A stretch of DNA of 64,000 nucleotides from Paracoccaceae bacterium (GTDB lineage: Bacteria; Pseudomonadota; Alphaproteobacteria; Rhodobacterales; Rhodobacteraceae), in contig JAFIEO010000029.1 in assembly GCA_020832445.1 (NCBI GenBank), positions 1-64,000 of the forward strand. The letters run 5' to 3'. Made by a program: the position numbers and the translations under genes. Shown here piece after piece: positions 7,958-17,636 of the stretch; the first letter of the stretch is position 1, and the number at the start of each line of letters is the position of its first letter. The notes below the pieces were generated by a model. It saw only the letters and a program-made list of their open reading frames with translations, searched no databases and was not told the origin of the DNA.

Positions 7958-9597
7958 TGAGCGCGCAGGCGCTGGTGTATTTCGCAGGCGGGATCGGCCT
8001 GTTCCTGCTCGGCATGCGGCTGATGACCGATGGGTTGCGTGTCTCGGCCGGTGACGCGCTGCGCCGCATTCTGGCCGCTTGCACCGACAGGCCCGTGCGC
8101 GGTCTGGGGTCCGGGATTCTGGTCACGGCCCTGGTGCAATCCTCCAGCGCCGTGACCTTCGCCACTGTGGGCTTCGTCAACGCCGGCCTGCTCACCGTGG
8201 CGCAGGCGATCACGGTGATCTATGGCGCGAACGTGGGCACGACGCTGACCAGCTGGTTGGTGGCCGTGGTCGGATTCAACGTCAATCTGCAGGCGCTGGC
8301 GCTGCCGGCCATCGCACTGGGCATGTTGCTGCGGCTGACTGGCGGGGACACGCGTCGCGCTCCGCTCGGTGATGCGCTGGCCGGTTTCGGTCTGTTCTTC
8401 CTGGGCATTGACGTGCTGCGCTCCACGTTCATGGATCTCGGCACCGGCGTGGACCTGGCAGCATTGGCATTGCCGGGTATCGGCGGTGTGCTCGTCTTTC
8501 TGCTGGTGGGTATTCTTCTCACCGTGTTGATGCAGTCATCCAGCGCCGCGCTCGCGCTGACGCTGACCGCGGCCGCCGGGGGGCTGATCACGCTGGAATC
8601 AGCGGCAGCGGTGGTCATCGGAGCCAACCTGGGGACGACCTCAACCGCCGTGTTCGCAGCGATAGGGGCGACGCCGAACGCGCGGCGCGTGGCTGCCGCG
8701 CACGTCATATTCAACGCCATCACAGCCCTAGTAGCGCTGCTGCTGCTTCCGGTACTGCTGTGGCTGGCCGGCGCGCTTGGCGGCTTGCTCACCGGCCCCG
8801 CGGGCGTCGCCACCACGCTTGCGGTTTTCCATACCTTGACCAAGCTTGCCGGCCTGCTGGTGGTCTGGCCGCTGACGGGCCGGCTCGTGGCCTGGCTGGA
8901 GCAGCGCTTCCGGGCGCAGGAGGAAGATCTGGCGCGCACCGAGTTCCTGGACACCAACGTGCTGGCCACGCCTTCGCTGGCACTTGACGCGATCCGGCTT
9001 GAGCTGGGCCGCACGGGTGATCTTTCATTGTCGCTGTTGTCGGATGCGCTCGAGGGTTCCGGCCGGCGCGGCGACCCCCGGCGGCGTGCACTGGAAAAGC
9101 GGCTTGAGACCATCGCGGACTATGTCAATCGCCTTCACCACACGGGCTTGCCCAGCAGCCTGAGTGCCGCGCTACCAATCGCGCTTCGTGTCGGCCAGTA
9201 CCAGAATGATATTGCCCAGCGGGCGGAGGAGTACCACCAGTTGCGGATCGAACGGAGCACGGTTGGAGACACTCAGACCCCTGCTGTGCAAACCGCCCGA
9301 TTGTGGCAGGGCCAACTGGCGGCGAGCGTGCCGCAGGCGGCAGTCTGGCGTCAGGAGAGCACGACCGAAACGAGCTGGGCAGGCCATCTGCAGCAGCAGT
9401 ACCAGGCAGTGAAGGAACAGTTGCTGGAGGAGGGTAGCCGGGGGCAGTTGACAGCCCGCAGGATGGTCCATGCCCTGAACGAGATCAGCGTATTGCATCG
9501 CGCACTCGAGCAAATGCAGAAAGGCGCTGAGCACTATCGGAACATGACAGGGCTGATTACCTCGGTCAGCACCGAGGGCCATCACGTGGCGGCATAG
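7957..9597 (+). CDS. Na/Pi cotransporter family protein with PhoU-like C-terminus
   Basis: A 546-residue inner-membrane protein. Two inverted Na/Pi repeats carry the QSSS signatures (VQSSSAVTFATVGF near residue 62, and MQSSSAALALTL near 192). They are embedded in about eight to nine hydrophobic segments up to residue ~320. The C-terminal ~220 residues are soluble and helical, like the PhoU-type domain found on NptA/YjbB homologues. The family moves phosphate with sodium, and some members export it. The gene overlaps the nuclease gene by one base and ends ten bases from the convergent regulator gene. Confidence 0.88.
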   Translation: MSAQALVYFAGGIGLFLLGMRLMTDGLRVSAGDALRRILAACTDRPVRGLGSGILVTALVQSSSAVTFATVGFVNAGLLTVAQAITVIYGANVGTTLTSWLVAVVGFNVNLQALALPAIALGMLLRLTGGDTRRAPLGDALAGFGLFFLGIDVLRSTFMDLGTGVDLAALALPGIGGVLVFLLVGILLTVLMQSSSAALALTLTAAAGGLITLESAAAVVIGANLGTTSTAVFAAIGATPNARRVAAAHVIFNAITALVALLLLPVLLWLAGALGGLLTGPAGVATTLAVFHTLTKLAGLLVVWPLTGRLVAWLEQRFRAQEEDLARTEFLDTNVLATPSLALDAIRLELGRTGDLSLSLLSDALEGSGRRGDPRRRALEKRLETIADYVNRLHHTGLPSSLSAALPIALRVGQYQNDIAQRAEEYHQLRIERSTVGDTQTPAVQTARLWQGQLAASVPQAAVWRQESTTETSWAGHLQQQYQAVKEQLLEEGSRGQLTARRMVHALNEISVLHRALEQMQKGAEHYRNMTGLITSVSTEGHHVAA

Positions 9598-9607
9598 GCG
9601 GCGGGTA

Positions 9608-10336
9608 TCAGCGGTCCAACATGCGCGCGTAGCTGTCTCTATCCACCTGGTAGCAGCAGCAGGAGGCCGTTTCCAGCCCCTCTCTGTCCAGTATGGTGAT
9701 GTCTCCGCGGCGATAGCGGATCAGCTTGCGGTTCTGCAGAGACATCGCGGCCTTGGTGATGCCGACCCGGCGCACGCCAAGCAGCATTGCCAGGAACTCA
9801 TGGGTGAGGTGGAACTCGTCGGACAGGGAACGGTCGTGCGTCATCAGCAACCAGCGGGCCAGACGCTCCTCCATGACATGGAAACGGGTGCAAGCCGCGG
9901 TCTGGGCAAGCTGGGCCATCAACACATGCAGATAGCGTTGCAGCAGATGCCGGAATGCGGCGCTGTTGGTCAACTGGCGTTGAAAATGCTGGATATCGAT
10001 CCGCAGTGCCCAGCCCTCGCTCTGCACGATGGCACGCAATGGGGAGGTGTCCACGCCAAGTATCAGTGAGACGCCCAGCATACCCTCATCTCCGACCAGG
10101 CTGACTTCCAGCCCCGCACGGTCATCCACGGGGGTCAGCAGGGAGATGCAGCACGAGAGCGGGAAATGCACCGCCCTGATGGGCTCGCCCGCATGGATCA
10201 GCGTCTCACCGAAGGCCAGCTGTACCGGCTCGGAGTGAGCCAGCAGGGCCTGTCGGTCCCGCGGAGACAGTGATGCAATCAGTCGATTTGCAATGGTGTC
10301 CGTGGACGGTGTGACACATGCAAGTTCTTCTAACAT
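9608..10336 (-). CDS. Crp/Fnr-family transcriptional regulator, copy 1
   Basis: A 242-residue regulator with an N-terminal cyclic-nucleotide-binding-like barrel (~20-140) and a C-terminal winged helix. The recognition region is LGVRRVGITKAAMSLQ near residues 188-203. The end carries a cysteine-rich ETASCCCY motif, shared in form with the second regulator at 54628. It has no Fnr-type N-terminal cysteine cluster. The start at 10336 is chosen because the family fold begins right after it; a longer in-frame start (10471) cannot be excluded. It is divergent from wecB, and the gap holds a palindromic operator candidate (10503-10518). Confidence 0.82.
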   Translation of the reverse strand: MLEELACVTPSTDTIANRLIASLSPRDRQALLAHSEPVQLAFGETLIHAGEPIRAVHFPLSCCISLLTPVDDRAGLEVSLVGDEGMLGVSLILGVDTSPLRAIVQSEGWALRIDIQHFQRQLTNSAAFRHLLQRYLHVLMAQLAQTAACTRFHVMEERLARWLLMTHDRSLSDEFHLTHEFLAMLLGVRRVGITKAAMSLQNRKLIRYRRGDITILDREGLETASCCCYQVDRDSYARMLDR

Positions 10337-10502
10337 TGGGGGGACCCGGTCAGCCGAACGCAGGAATGCGCTGTTGTTCACGTTTTCGAGCTGTCGCCTC
10401 CTGGCGAAAATCCATGATGCCAGCCAAAGGATCGAGTGAAATCCCGGATATGTCTGGGCGGTAGCGCACATAACATGTTCCGCTCATCATTCTTCCTTGC
10501 TT

Positions 10503-10518
10503 GTGTTCGCTAGCGAAC
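10503..10518. promoter_or_regulatory. Palindromic operator candidate, site 1 (crp-like / wecB divergent region)
   Basis: TGTTCGCTAGCGAACA is a perfect 16-bp palindrome in the divergent region between the first Crp/Fnr gene and wecB. It belongs to the TGTnCG-N4-CGnACA family seen five times in this window. A half-site, TGTTCGCTA, starts at 10546, 43 bases downstream, or about four helical turns. It could allow one factor to control both divergent units. Confidence 0.65.
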
Positions 10519-10618
10519 AGATCCGAAGCTCCACGGCACCCTACCGTGTTCGCTATGCCACCGGTAAGGCCAGCGTCCCGCATCGGCGACGCGGCGTCGG
10601 GGCAGTCGCAACAGGGGT

Positions 10619-11749
10619 ATGAAGGGCATGGCGGCGCGTCGGGTGCTCACGGTATTCGGTACACGTCCGGAGGCTATCAAGATGGCCCCGGTGGTGCAGG
10701 CCATGACGCAGTCTCCCGATATCACGTCCTTGCTCTGCGTAACGGGCCAGCATCGGGCGATGCTGGACCAGGTACTGGACTTGTTCCAGCTTACACCCGA
10801 CGTTGATCTGGACATCATGCGCCCCGGTCAGGATCTCACGGATATCACCACCCGTGTCCTCATCGGCTTGCGGGCGGTCATTCGGGAAGTCTGCCCGGAC
10901 ATGGTGCTGGTGCATGGCGACACCACGACCACACTGGCGGGTAGCCTGGCCGCCTACTACGAACAGGTTCCGGTGGGGCACGTGGAGGCCGGGCTTCGTA
11001 CCGGCAACATCTATTCGCCATGGCCGGAGGAAGTCAATCGACGGATTGCCGGCATCGTCGCCAGTCACCATTTCGCACCCACGGAACGGGCGCGAAACAA
11101 TCTGCTGGCCGAGAACGTGTCTGCATGCTGCATTTCCGTTACCGGAAACACGGTGGTCGATGCCTTGCTGGCAACCGTCGAGCGTCTGCGTGGAGACCAG
11201 ACGCTCCAGGCAACGCAGCGTGAGCGTTTTCCCTTTCTGGATGACAAACGGGTGATTCTCGTCACCGGCCACAGGCGGGAAAGCTTTGGCGGGGGCTTCG
11301 AGCGGATCTGTCTGGCGCTGGCCGCATTGGCCGAACGGGAGGATGTTCGCATCGTCTATCCGCTGCACCTCAATCCCAATGTCAAGGGACCGGTGGAAAC
11401 GGCGCTGGGCAGCCTGGAGCGCGTACACCTGATACCACCGCAGGATTACCTCCCGTTCGTCTACCTGATGGATAACGCGACCTTGATCCTGACCGATTCC
11501 GGGGGCGTCCAGGAAGAGGCGCCGTCGCTTGGAAAGCCGGTTCTGGTGCTTCGGGAAATCACGGAACGGCCGGAGGCTGTGGAGGCAGGGACAGTGAAGG
11601 TCGTGGGCACCGATATCGATTGCATCGTCTCCACTGCGGAAACCTTGCTTGACGATGAATCCGCCTATCAGGCCATGGCGAGGGCGCACAACCCGTACGG
11701 GGACGGGCGCGCAGCGCAGCGTATAGTGGAGGTGCTTCGACATGAGTGA
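10619..11749 (+). CDS. wecB: UDP-N-acetylglucosamine 2-epimerase (non-hydrolysing)
   Basis: A 376-residue cytoplasmic enzyme converting UDP-GlcNAc to UDP-ManNAc. The N-terminal signature [14 protein letters not shown] is at residues ~12-25. [25 protein letters not shown] (near 120) and [11 protein letters not shown] (near 290) are all classic for the family, and the length is normal. It overlaps the next gene by eight bases and is paired with it in the pathway to UDP-ManNAcA. The ATG at 10619 follows a weak GGGG; an ATG at 10628 is an equally possible start. The palindromic operator lies ~100 bases upstream. Confidence 0.95.
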   Translation: MKGMAARRVLTVFGTRPEAIKMAPVVQAMTQSPDITSLLCVTGQHRAMLDQVLDLFQLTPDVDLDIMRPGQDLTDITTRVLIGLRAVIREVCPDMVLVHGDTTTTLAGSLAAYYEQVPVGHVEAGLRTGNIYSPWPEEVNRRIAGIVASHHFAPTERARNNLLAENVSACCISVTGNTVVDALLATVERLRGDQTLQATQRERFPFLDDKRVILVTGHRRESFGGGFERICLALAALAEREDVRIVYPLHLNPNVKGPVETALGSLERVHLIPPQDYLPFVYLMDNATLILTDSGGVQEEAPSLGKPVLVLREITERPEAVEAGTVKVVGTDIDCIVSTAETLLDDESAYQAMARAHNPYGDGRAAQRIVEVLRHE

Positions 11750-13001
11750 ACGTCGGCGAATCTGTGTGATGGGCCTGGGTTATATCGGCTTGCCGACTGC
11801 CAGCCTGCTGGCGACCAAGGGGTACGAGGTCCACGGCGTGGATGTGAATCCCGACGTGGTGGAAACCGTCGCCGCCGGTGGTATCCATATCACTGAACCG
11901 GAGCTGGATGTGCTGGTGAAATCGGCGGTTCAGAGCGGGCGCTTGCGGGTTGGTCTGCAGCCGGAGCCTGCGGACGTCTTCATCCTTGCTGTGCCGACCC
12001 CGTTCCAGGAAAACCACAAGCCGGATCTGGGTTGCGTGGAAGCATCAGCCCGGCAGATTGCGTCCCGGTTGGAGCCCGGTAATCTGGTCATACTGGAGTC
12101 CACCAGCCCGCCCGGCACCACAGAGCGCGTGGCGCAATGGCTGGAAGAGGAACGCCCGGATCTCCGATTGCCGCGAGCGAGCCGCTACGCCGTCAGCGAG
12201 GTTGCTTCCGACGTACTGGTGGCGCATTGCCCGGAACGGGTGCTTCCCGGGCATATTCTGAGGGAACTGGTGGGCAACGACCGTATCGTCGGCGGTGTGG
12301 ACGAAGCCTCCACAGAGGCGGCCGCGGAGTTCTACCGTGACTTCGTGTCCGGCACGGTGCATACCACGAACAGCCGGACCGCCGAGCTGGCGAAACTCAC
12401 CGAGAACACCTTCCGCGACGTGAACATCGCCCTGGCGAACGAGCTGTCCCTGATCTGCAATCACCTGGATGTGGATGTGTGGGATCTCATCAAGCTCGCC
12501 AACTATCACCCGCGGGTGAATATCCTGCAGCCGGGGCCTGGTGTGGGCGGCCATTGCCTGGCGGTCGACCCCTGGTTCATCGTGGACAGTGCGCCGGAGC
12601 AGGCCAGATTGATACGCACGGCGCGGGAACTGAACGATGCCAAGCCCGATTTCGTGGTCAAGTGGACCTCCGCCCGGGCCGATCGGCTCAAGGAACCCGT
12701 GATCGCCTGTCTGGGCCTGGCTTACAAACCCGATATCGACGACCTGCGGGAGAGCCCGGCCCTGGATATCACCCGGCGCCTCGCGAGCGATCATGTGGGG
12801 CGGGTCCTGGCCGTGGAACCCAACATCAGGCGTTTGCCGCCGGCGCTGGAAACGCTCGACGTACAACTGGTCCCGGTGGAGGAAGCCTTGCATGAGGCGG
12901 ACATCATCCTTGGCCTGGTGGCGCACAGGCAGTTCAAGCGTATCCCGATGTCACGGCTGCAGGAAAAGATCCTGCTGAACGTCTGCGGACTGTGGAGCTG
13001 A
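11742..13001 (+). CDS. wecC: UDP-N-acetyl-D-mannosamine dehydrogenase
   Basis: A 419-residue member of the UDP-sugar 6-dehydrogenase family that oxidises UDP-ManNAc twice to UDP-ManNAcA. The NAD-binding loop [11 protein letters not shown] is at residues ~10-20. The central region contains [17 protein letters not shown], and the catalytic cysteine is in [13 protein letters not shown] near residue 271. The C-terminal UDP-binding domain includes [16 protein letters not shown]. Pairing with WecB shows that the polymer built here probably contains N-acetylmannosaminuronic acid. The stop lies 33 bases from the convergent glycosyltransferase gene. Confidence 0.95.
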   Translation: MSERRRICVMGLGYIGLPTASLLATKGYEVHGVDVNPDVVETVAAGGIHITEPELDVLVKSAVQSGRLRVGLQPEPADVFILAVPTPFQENHKPDLGCVEASARQIASRLEPGNLVILESTSPPGTTERVAQWLEEERPDLRLPRASRYAVSEVASDVLVAHCPERVLPGHILRELVGNDRIVGGVDEASTEAAAEFYRDFVSGTVHTTNSRTAELAKLTENTFRDVNIALANELSLICNHLDVDVWDLIKLANYHPRVNILQPGPGVGGHCLAVDPWFIVDSAPEQARLIRTARELNDAKPDFVVKWTSARADRLKEPVIACLGLAYKPDIDDLRESPALDITRRLASDHVGRVLAVEPNIRRLPPALETLDVQLVPVEEALHEADIILGLVAHRQFKRIPMSRLQEKILLNVCGLWS

Positions 13002-13034
13002 TGGGCGGGCCTTCCAGGTAACAGCACCTATGCT

Positions 13035-13787
13035 TTATAGACGCCGTGCCCGTCCGGTGCGTGAGAGAGCATCCTGCAGCACCCTGACGGCGAACAGCGG
13101 CAGGGCGCTCTGGCGGTGGAGACGACTGGGCTGGGTAACGAGTCGATAGAGCCATTCCAGATTCATCCGTCGCATCAGCGCCGGCGCCCGACGGGGGTGC
13201 CCGCAGAGGGCGTCGAACGTGCCGCCGACCCCCTGGCAGACTCTCACCCCGGTCAACACGTCCCGATAGCGAACCATCCACAATTCCTGTCGCGGACTGC
13301 CCAGTCCCACGAACAGCATCCTCGCCCCGGAGGCGTTGATGGCTTCGATCAGCTCCGGCATTCGCTCGGATTCCAGGTAACCATGCTGCGTTCCGGCGAT
13401 TTCCAGGCCCGGGTAACGCTGCTGCAACAACCGCGCCGCCTTGGTGACTATCTCCGGCTTCGCACCGTAGAGGAAAACCGGATGTCGATCTTCCGCGGCA
13501 AGCGCGCAGAGTTCCGGCATCAGCTCTGAACCAGGCACTCGGGCGATATCCCGATGCCCGGCCAGCCTGGCGGCCAGCACGACCCCGATACCGTCCGGTA
13601 TGACCAGATCCGCTTCCCGGAGTGCCCGAGCGAGCTCCGGGTTTCGTCGCGCCGCGACCACTTTCTCCGGGTTGGTCGCGACCACCAGACAGGGCCTGTC
13701 GCCGGCCAGCATCTCGCGAGCGCGGTGCAGGGTGGTGGACATGGTCGCAAGGTCCACCGGCACGCCGAGCACATCGTGGCGCTTCAT
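13035..13787 (-). CDS. WecG/TagA/CpsF-family glycosyltransferase (probable ManNAcA transferase)
   Basis: A 250-residue GT26-family enzyme. Family signatures are NPEKVVAARR, LVIPDGIGVVLAARL (near 70-85), GLGSPRQELWM and GVGGTFDALCG (near 200). WecG adds ManNAcA to undecaprenyl-PP-GlcNAc, and TagA adds ManNAc. With WecB/WecC next door, the ManNAcA activity is the better guess. The ATG at 13787 sits two bases after the preceding stop and has GGAG upstream. In-frame ATGs at 13814 and 13823 are less likely because they overlap the upstream gene. It is the last gene of a three-gene minus-strand operon. Confidence 0.88.
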   Translation of the reverse strand: MKRHDVLGVPVDLATMSTTLHRAREMLAGDRPCLVVATNPEKVVAARRNPELARALREADLVIPDGIGVVLAARLAGHRDIARVPGSELMPELCALAAEDRHPVFLYGAKPEIVTKAARLLQQRYPGLEIAGTQHGYLESERMPELIEAINASGARMLFVGLGSPRQELWMVRYRDVLTGVRVCQGVGGTFDALCGHPRRAPALMRRMNLEWLYRLVTQPSRLHRQSALPLFAVRVLQDALSRTGRARRL

Positions 13788-13789
13788 CT

Positions 13790-15730
13790 TCAGTGCGTCT
13801 CCGCGGTCATCCATTGCAGGCACTCCTCGATTCGTCGCCCCGGAACCTCTATGCCCGGAAGCAGCAGCAGCGTTGTCATGCGGTGCGGCAGCTCACCATG
13901 GTGATACACCCGTACTGTCGTGATCGGGCGGCGCATGGCATATGCCGGCGACTGCCACCCCAGCACGGGAGAGGTCTCACCTCGATGCAGGCTGAGATAG
14001 CCGCCGGTACAGGTCATGGTCGCGTTGCCGCCGGGCAGTCTCAAAGCCAGGGCCCCATTCTGCTGCTGCTCCGCTACCACACCCAGATGCCAGTGCAGCG
14101 CCAGTTCGTGCATGCCGTCGCCGCTGAGCACATCCTGGACCAGCAGCCAACCCTCCGGTGACCAGGCAACGCCGCGGGTATGACTGACGCCACGGGCCTG
14201 GTAGCCGTCGTGCCGAGCCAGTAGCAGTTCGGTGGAGTCCGGTCCGGTGCGATGGCTGAGCAGTTCCGCGCGATAGGGCCTGGACCACAGGAACCCGCTT
14301 TGCTGGAAAGCCTGGTCGGATTCGTCGACGGTGACCGTATTATGCGCCGCCGTGCTCCTGAAATATTTCCGCCAGACCGGGTCCCCCGCGTAGGCAAAGG
14401 TGCCGGTGTCCACCAGTAGCGGAACGTCGCTGACCCACAACAACAGCGAGAGCGCATCCGCGTGGCCGTGGCCATGGGAGGGAGGCATCCCAAGAGGCCC
14501 GTGGTCGAGGATCAAAAGAATGTCCCGCGGGCTGCCCGAGCGGAGGACCGTGTAGCCCGCGTAGGGCAGGGTGGTGACCGAAGCCCGTTTCTGTTCGCGC
14601 CGTCTCGGCTGACACAAGGTCAGCGAGGGGCTCAGCGCTTCGCCGTCGTCGCTGTCCCCGATGGCCGGAAGTTCGCCGGAGGGCAGCGCAAGTTCGTCAA
14701 GGAAATGGGTTCCTCGTTCCACTGCCGCTGTAAGTCGCGGATCGCCTGGGAGTCTCAGGTGTATGAGCAGTTGCTCGGACAAGGCCATCAACTGCAGATT
14801 CGCGTGATGATAGGCAATGGCCTGCTCGGTGCCGCCACCATCCGCAAGCACCTGATGGTCCGCTTCTTCGGCGAGCAGGTTCAGGCCCAGAGAGCGCCAG
14901 CCTGCTGCTTCCGGCAGATCGGTGAATAGCGCACCGGCGTGGATGAGACCCGCCGCCTCCGCGATGGTGTGGTTTCCCAGTGACGAGTACAGAGAGAGTC
15001 GCTGGGCGATGAGTCGCGGGTGCTCCACGGCCATTGCTGCCACCGCCTGACGGGCCGGTGCGTCGTCTGCGAGCCAGGGGCGGATCAGGTCCAGTGCGTA
15101 GCAGGCCGAGATCAGCCTGAGCGCGCATTCCATCGAGGAAATGTAGTGGGGCCCGGCCATGTGCGGATTGCACTCCACCCAGGAAACCAACTGGGTGGCG
15201 ACAAGATCAACCGCTCGCTGGCGAATTCCCCCGGAGCTGGTCGCGGCAATCTGCGCCAGATCCACCAGGTGCTGCAGCCGGGAAGGTTCCCATAGCTCCC
15301 GGACATCCCCGTAGGGATTCCCCTGACGGTAGGGGATGGACCCGAAGAACCAGCCAGGCCAAAGCCTGCCGCTATCGGGAGCGCGTCGCCAGATGTCGGC
15401 GTCCTCGGGGCTCCACCGCCAGTTGCTGCCCGCACGCCGGATGTAGCCATCGAGCAGTGCGGGCGTCATGGTGGCCAGGTTGTTCATGTCCATGGCCAGT
15501 GGCGGCAGAATCGTCCGGCTTCCCCGGCAGAACGCGGGCAACGGCATCGGGCGCCGCGTCGCGGCGATGGACTGGCGATACCGCAGATGAAGCACTGCCA
15601 GCGTCACCGCCTGGGAACCGCGATGCAGCATTTCCGGCGCTGACATCACGCTGAGCCGCCGGTAATACCACAGTGCGCGAGCCCCAAGGTTGGCCGACTG
15701 CTGGGCGCTGACCGTCAACGGGTTGATCAC
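13790..15730 (-). CDS. Heparinase II/III-family polysaccharide lyase
   Basis: A 646-residue protein. It has an N-terminal alpha-helical toroid-like domain (to ~330) and a beta-rich heparinase II/III domain with GMPPSHGHGHADALSLLLW and LLVDTGTFAYAGDP (near 420-455), then TAAHNTVTVDE. These residues match the catalytic region of this uronate lyase superfamily, which cleaves uronic-acid glycosidic bonds by beta-elimination. Members inside exopolysaccharide operons are thought to trim or release the polymer. No signal peptide is evident, though some homologues act in the periplasm. The start is a GTG overlapping the upstream stop (GTGA at 15727-15730). Confidence 0.85.
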   Translation of the reverse strand: MINPLTVSAQQSANLGARALWYYRRLSVMSAPEMLHRGSQAVTLAVLHLRYRQSIAATRRPMPLPAFCRGSRTILPPLAMDMNNLATMTPALLDGYIRRAGSNWRWSPEDADIWRRAPDSGRLWPGWFFGSIPYRQGNPYGDVRELWEPSRLQHLVDLAQIAATSSGGIRQRAVDLVATQLVSWVECNPHMAGPHYISSMECALRLISACYALDLIRPWLADDAPARQAVAAMAVEHPRLIAQRLSLYSSLGNHTIAEAAGLIHAGALFTDLPEAAGWRSLGLNLLAEEADHQVLADGGGTEQAIAYHHANLQLMALSEQLLIHLRLPGDPRLTAAVERGTHFLDELALPSGELPAIGDSDDGEALSPSLTLCQPRRREQKRASVTTLPYAGYTVLRSGSPRDILLILDHGPLGMPPSHGHGHADALSLLLWVSDVPLLVDTGTFAYAGDPVWRKYFRSTAAHNTVTVDESDQAFQQSGFLWSRPYRAELLSHRTGPDSTELLLARHDGYQARGVSHTRGVAWSPEGWLLVQDVLSGDGMHELALHWHLGVVAEQQQNGALALRLPGGNATMTCTGGYLSLHRGETSPVLGWQSPAYAMRRPITTVRVYHHGELPHRMTTLLLLPGIEVPGRRIEECLQWMTAETH

Positions 15731-17352
15731 GTGAAACCTCGCAGCATCAGGATGACCGTGGAAACTGTCACCGCTAACAACAACCATTCCCGCCGATCAC
15801 GCCGTTCCACCAGCAGCAGCTCGCTGCCGTAAAGCAGTATCGGCGCATAGAGCAGGAACAGGGGGTTGAAGGCCAGCGGGCTGCTCCGCACGGCGATGAA
15901 GGTGAGCAACACCAGGATGATCAACAGTACGTCCAGCGCACTGGTCCTGAACTCCTGCCGACGCCGCATGGGCGAATAACGTACGGCAACCAGCGCCATG
16001 ACACCGATGGCGCACATGCCCATGATTTCCGTGATTTGCGCCACCTGGCTGACGAACGGCGGGTTGTCCGTGTAGAGATAGAGCACCGCCGCCACCGTCA
16101 TGAATACCGGAACCCGGTTCATGAACGAGGGCGGGGTTCCACTGCGCACCATACGCAGCAGCAACAGCGCGAACGAGGCCGCTGCAAGCATCCCGAAATC
16201 TCTGGGCACGTGAGTGGCGAGCGCGGCGAATGTCACCAGCGTCAGGGGCACCATGATCTCCAGAGCCACTCGTGGAACCCACACCAGCAAGGGGCGGACT
16301 GTCCTTTCCTCCTTGACTTCGGATACGTTCTGGACGGATTTCATCCGATGCTCGTAGGCCTGCTCAGCGAGAGTCAGGAAGCCGTAGATCAGGGACAGAT
16401 GCAGCCCGTAAGCGAGGAGGACTTTCCATGGTTCCGATGAGAACAGCGCAACACCGAAGAACACGAATGAGGCCTGGAGCAGATAGATCGCGATCACCGA
16501 CTGGGAATGCGTGAACCCAAGGGCAAGCAGCCGGTGGTGGATGTGGGTCTTGTCCGGGCGGAACGGATGCAGGCCCCGCAATACCCGCCGTATGCTGACG
16601 ACTGCGAGATCCGCCGGCGGAAGGCCGACCAGCAGCAGCAGTGCCCACGGTGACATCCCGACCCCTTGGGTGTGCACCAGTGCCAGCCCGAGGAAGCCCA
16701 CCGCGAAGCCGAGAAACTGGCTGCCCGCATCGCCCATGAAGATGGTGGCCGGATGTGTGTTGTAGCGTAGAAACCCGGCGAGCCCGCCGATGGCGGCCGC
16801 GCTGACCAACAGCACATCCGAGCGCTCGAACACGAATGCCAGGTACGACATGCCCAGCAGGCTGAGCAGGGTGATGCCGGCTGCAAGCCCGTCCAGCCCG
16901 TCCGATGTGTTGGATGAATTGATACAGACAGCCAGCCCCAGGACGGTCAACGGCAGGGCAAGAGCCAGCGGCAGTGCGAACTCCCCGAACAAGGGGATGG
17001 TGTGCATCGAAAAGCCGGCATAGATCACCACCGGCGTGGCTGCCGTCAACTGTATGGCGAGCTTGACCAGCGCGGGGAGGTTTCCATGATCATCCAGCGC
17101 ACCACCCAGGAGCAGGATCGCTGCGCCGATCACGAACGCAATGGGGAGCGGGGCAACGGGGAGCCAAAGCAGCACGGCGGTCATGGCGCCGAGGGTAATG
17201 CCCCATCCTCCCACCCTGGGAATGGGGCGCATGTGCACCTTTCGAGGCCCTGGCTGATCGAGCATGCGCAGGACCGGCGCCAGACGAATCATGATCGGCG
17301 TCAGGGCGAGGCTCACGGCCAGAGCTGTAATCGTGGCGAAAAGCGACTGCAT
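15727..17352 (-). CDS. WecA/MraY-family undecaprenyl-phosphate sugar-1-phosphate transferase with extra membrane domain
   Basis: A 541-residue integral membrane enzyme. The first ~330 residues are a complete GT4/WecA-type core: DDHGNLPALVKLAIQ, NSSNTSDGLDGLAAG, MGDAGSQFLGF and RPDKTHIHHRLL. These mark the Asp-rich Mg/prenyl-phosphate site and the HIHH nucleotide-sugar loop. It should put GlcNAc-1-P or a similar sugar on undecaprenyl phosphate to start the repeat unit. About 210 further residues form five to seven more hydrophobic segments that WecA (about 370 residues) does not have. The ATG at 17352 is chosen as the start of the first membrane helix. Confidence 0.88.
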   Translation of the reverse strand: MQSLFATITALAVSLALTPIMIRLAPVLRMLDQPGPRKVHMRPIPRVGGWGITLGAMTAVLLWLPVAPLPIAFVIGAAILLLGGALDDHGNLPALVKLAIQLTAATPVVIYAGFSMHTIPLFGEFALPLALALPLTVLGLAVCINSSNTSDGLDGLAAGITLLSLLGMSYLAFVFERSDVLLVSAAAIGGLAGFLRYNTHPATIFMGDAGSQFLGFAVGFLGLALVHTQGVGMSPWALLLLVGLPPADLAVVSIRRVLRGLHPFRPDKTHIHHRLLALGFTHSQSVIAIYLLQASFVFFGVALFSSEPWKVLLAYGLHLSLIYGFLTLAEQAYEHRMKSVQNVSEVKEERTVRPLLVWVPRVALEIMVPLTLVTFAALATHVPRDFGMLAAASFALLLLRMVRSGTPPSFMNRVPVFMTVAAVLYLYTDNPPFVSQVAQITEIMGMCAIGVMALVAVRYSPMRRRQEFRTSALDVLLIILVLLTFIAVRSSPLAFNPLFLLYAPILLYGSELLLVERRDRREWLLLAVTVSTVILMLRGFT

Positions 17353-17495
17353 TGAGCTTTCGCCCCCCGGAATAACGGACTCGCATGGCAGCCAGGGAGC
17401 GAGCGCCGGGTGCAAATTGTTATGCCCAGGCAATGCCCCAAGAAAACCTGGCTGGGCCTGCCAAAGCACTGTAGAAGGCGCGTGGCTGCAGCATC

Positions 17496-17511
17496 TGTGC
17501 GGTAACGTACA
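17496..17511. promoter_or_regulatory. Palindromic operator candidate, site 4 (between two exopolysaccharide operons)
   Basis: TGTGCGGTAACGTACA matches TGTnCG-N4-CGnACA and shares 14 of 16 bases with the site at 41270. It lies 144 bases upstream of the WecA-like gene on the minus strand and 125 bases upstream of the export operon on the plus strand. It is well placed to control both. Confidence 0.55.
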
Positions 17512-17636
17512 GACCCTCCCGGACCCCCTCCGTAGGCTCGTTTGTCATAGGGAACGGTTTGCCGGCAAGCAGAGACATTCTTCGCGCAGCGGCGAGTTCC
17601 GCCGTTTAGAAGCCAGCAAACAGGGAGGCAAAAAAA

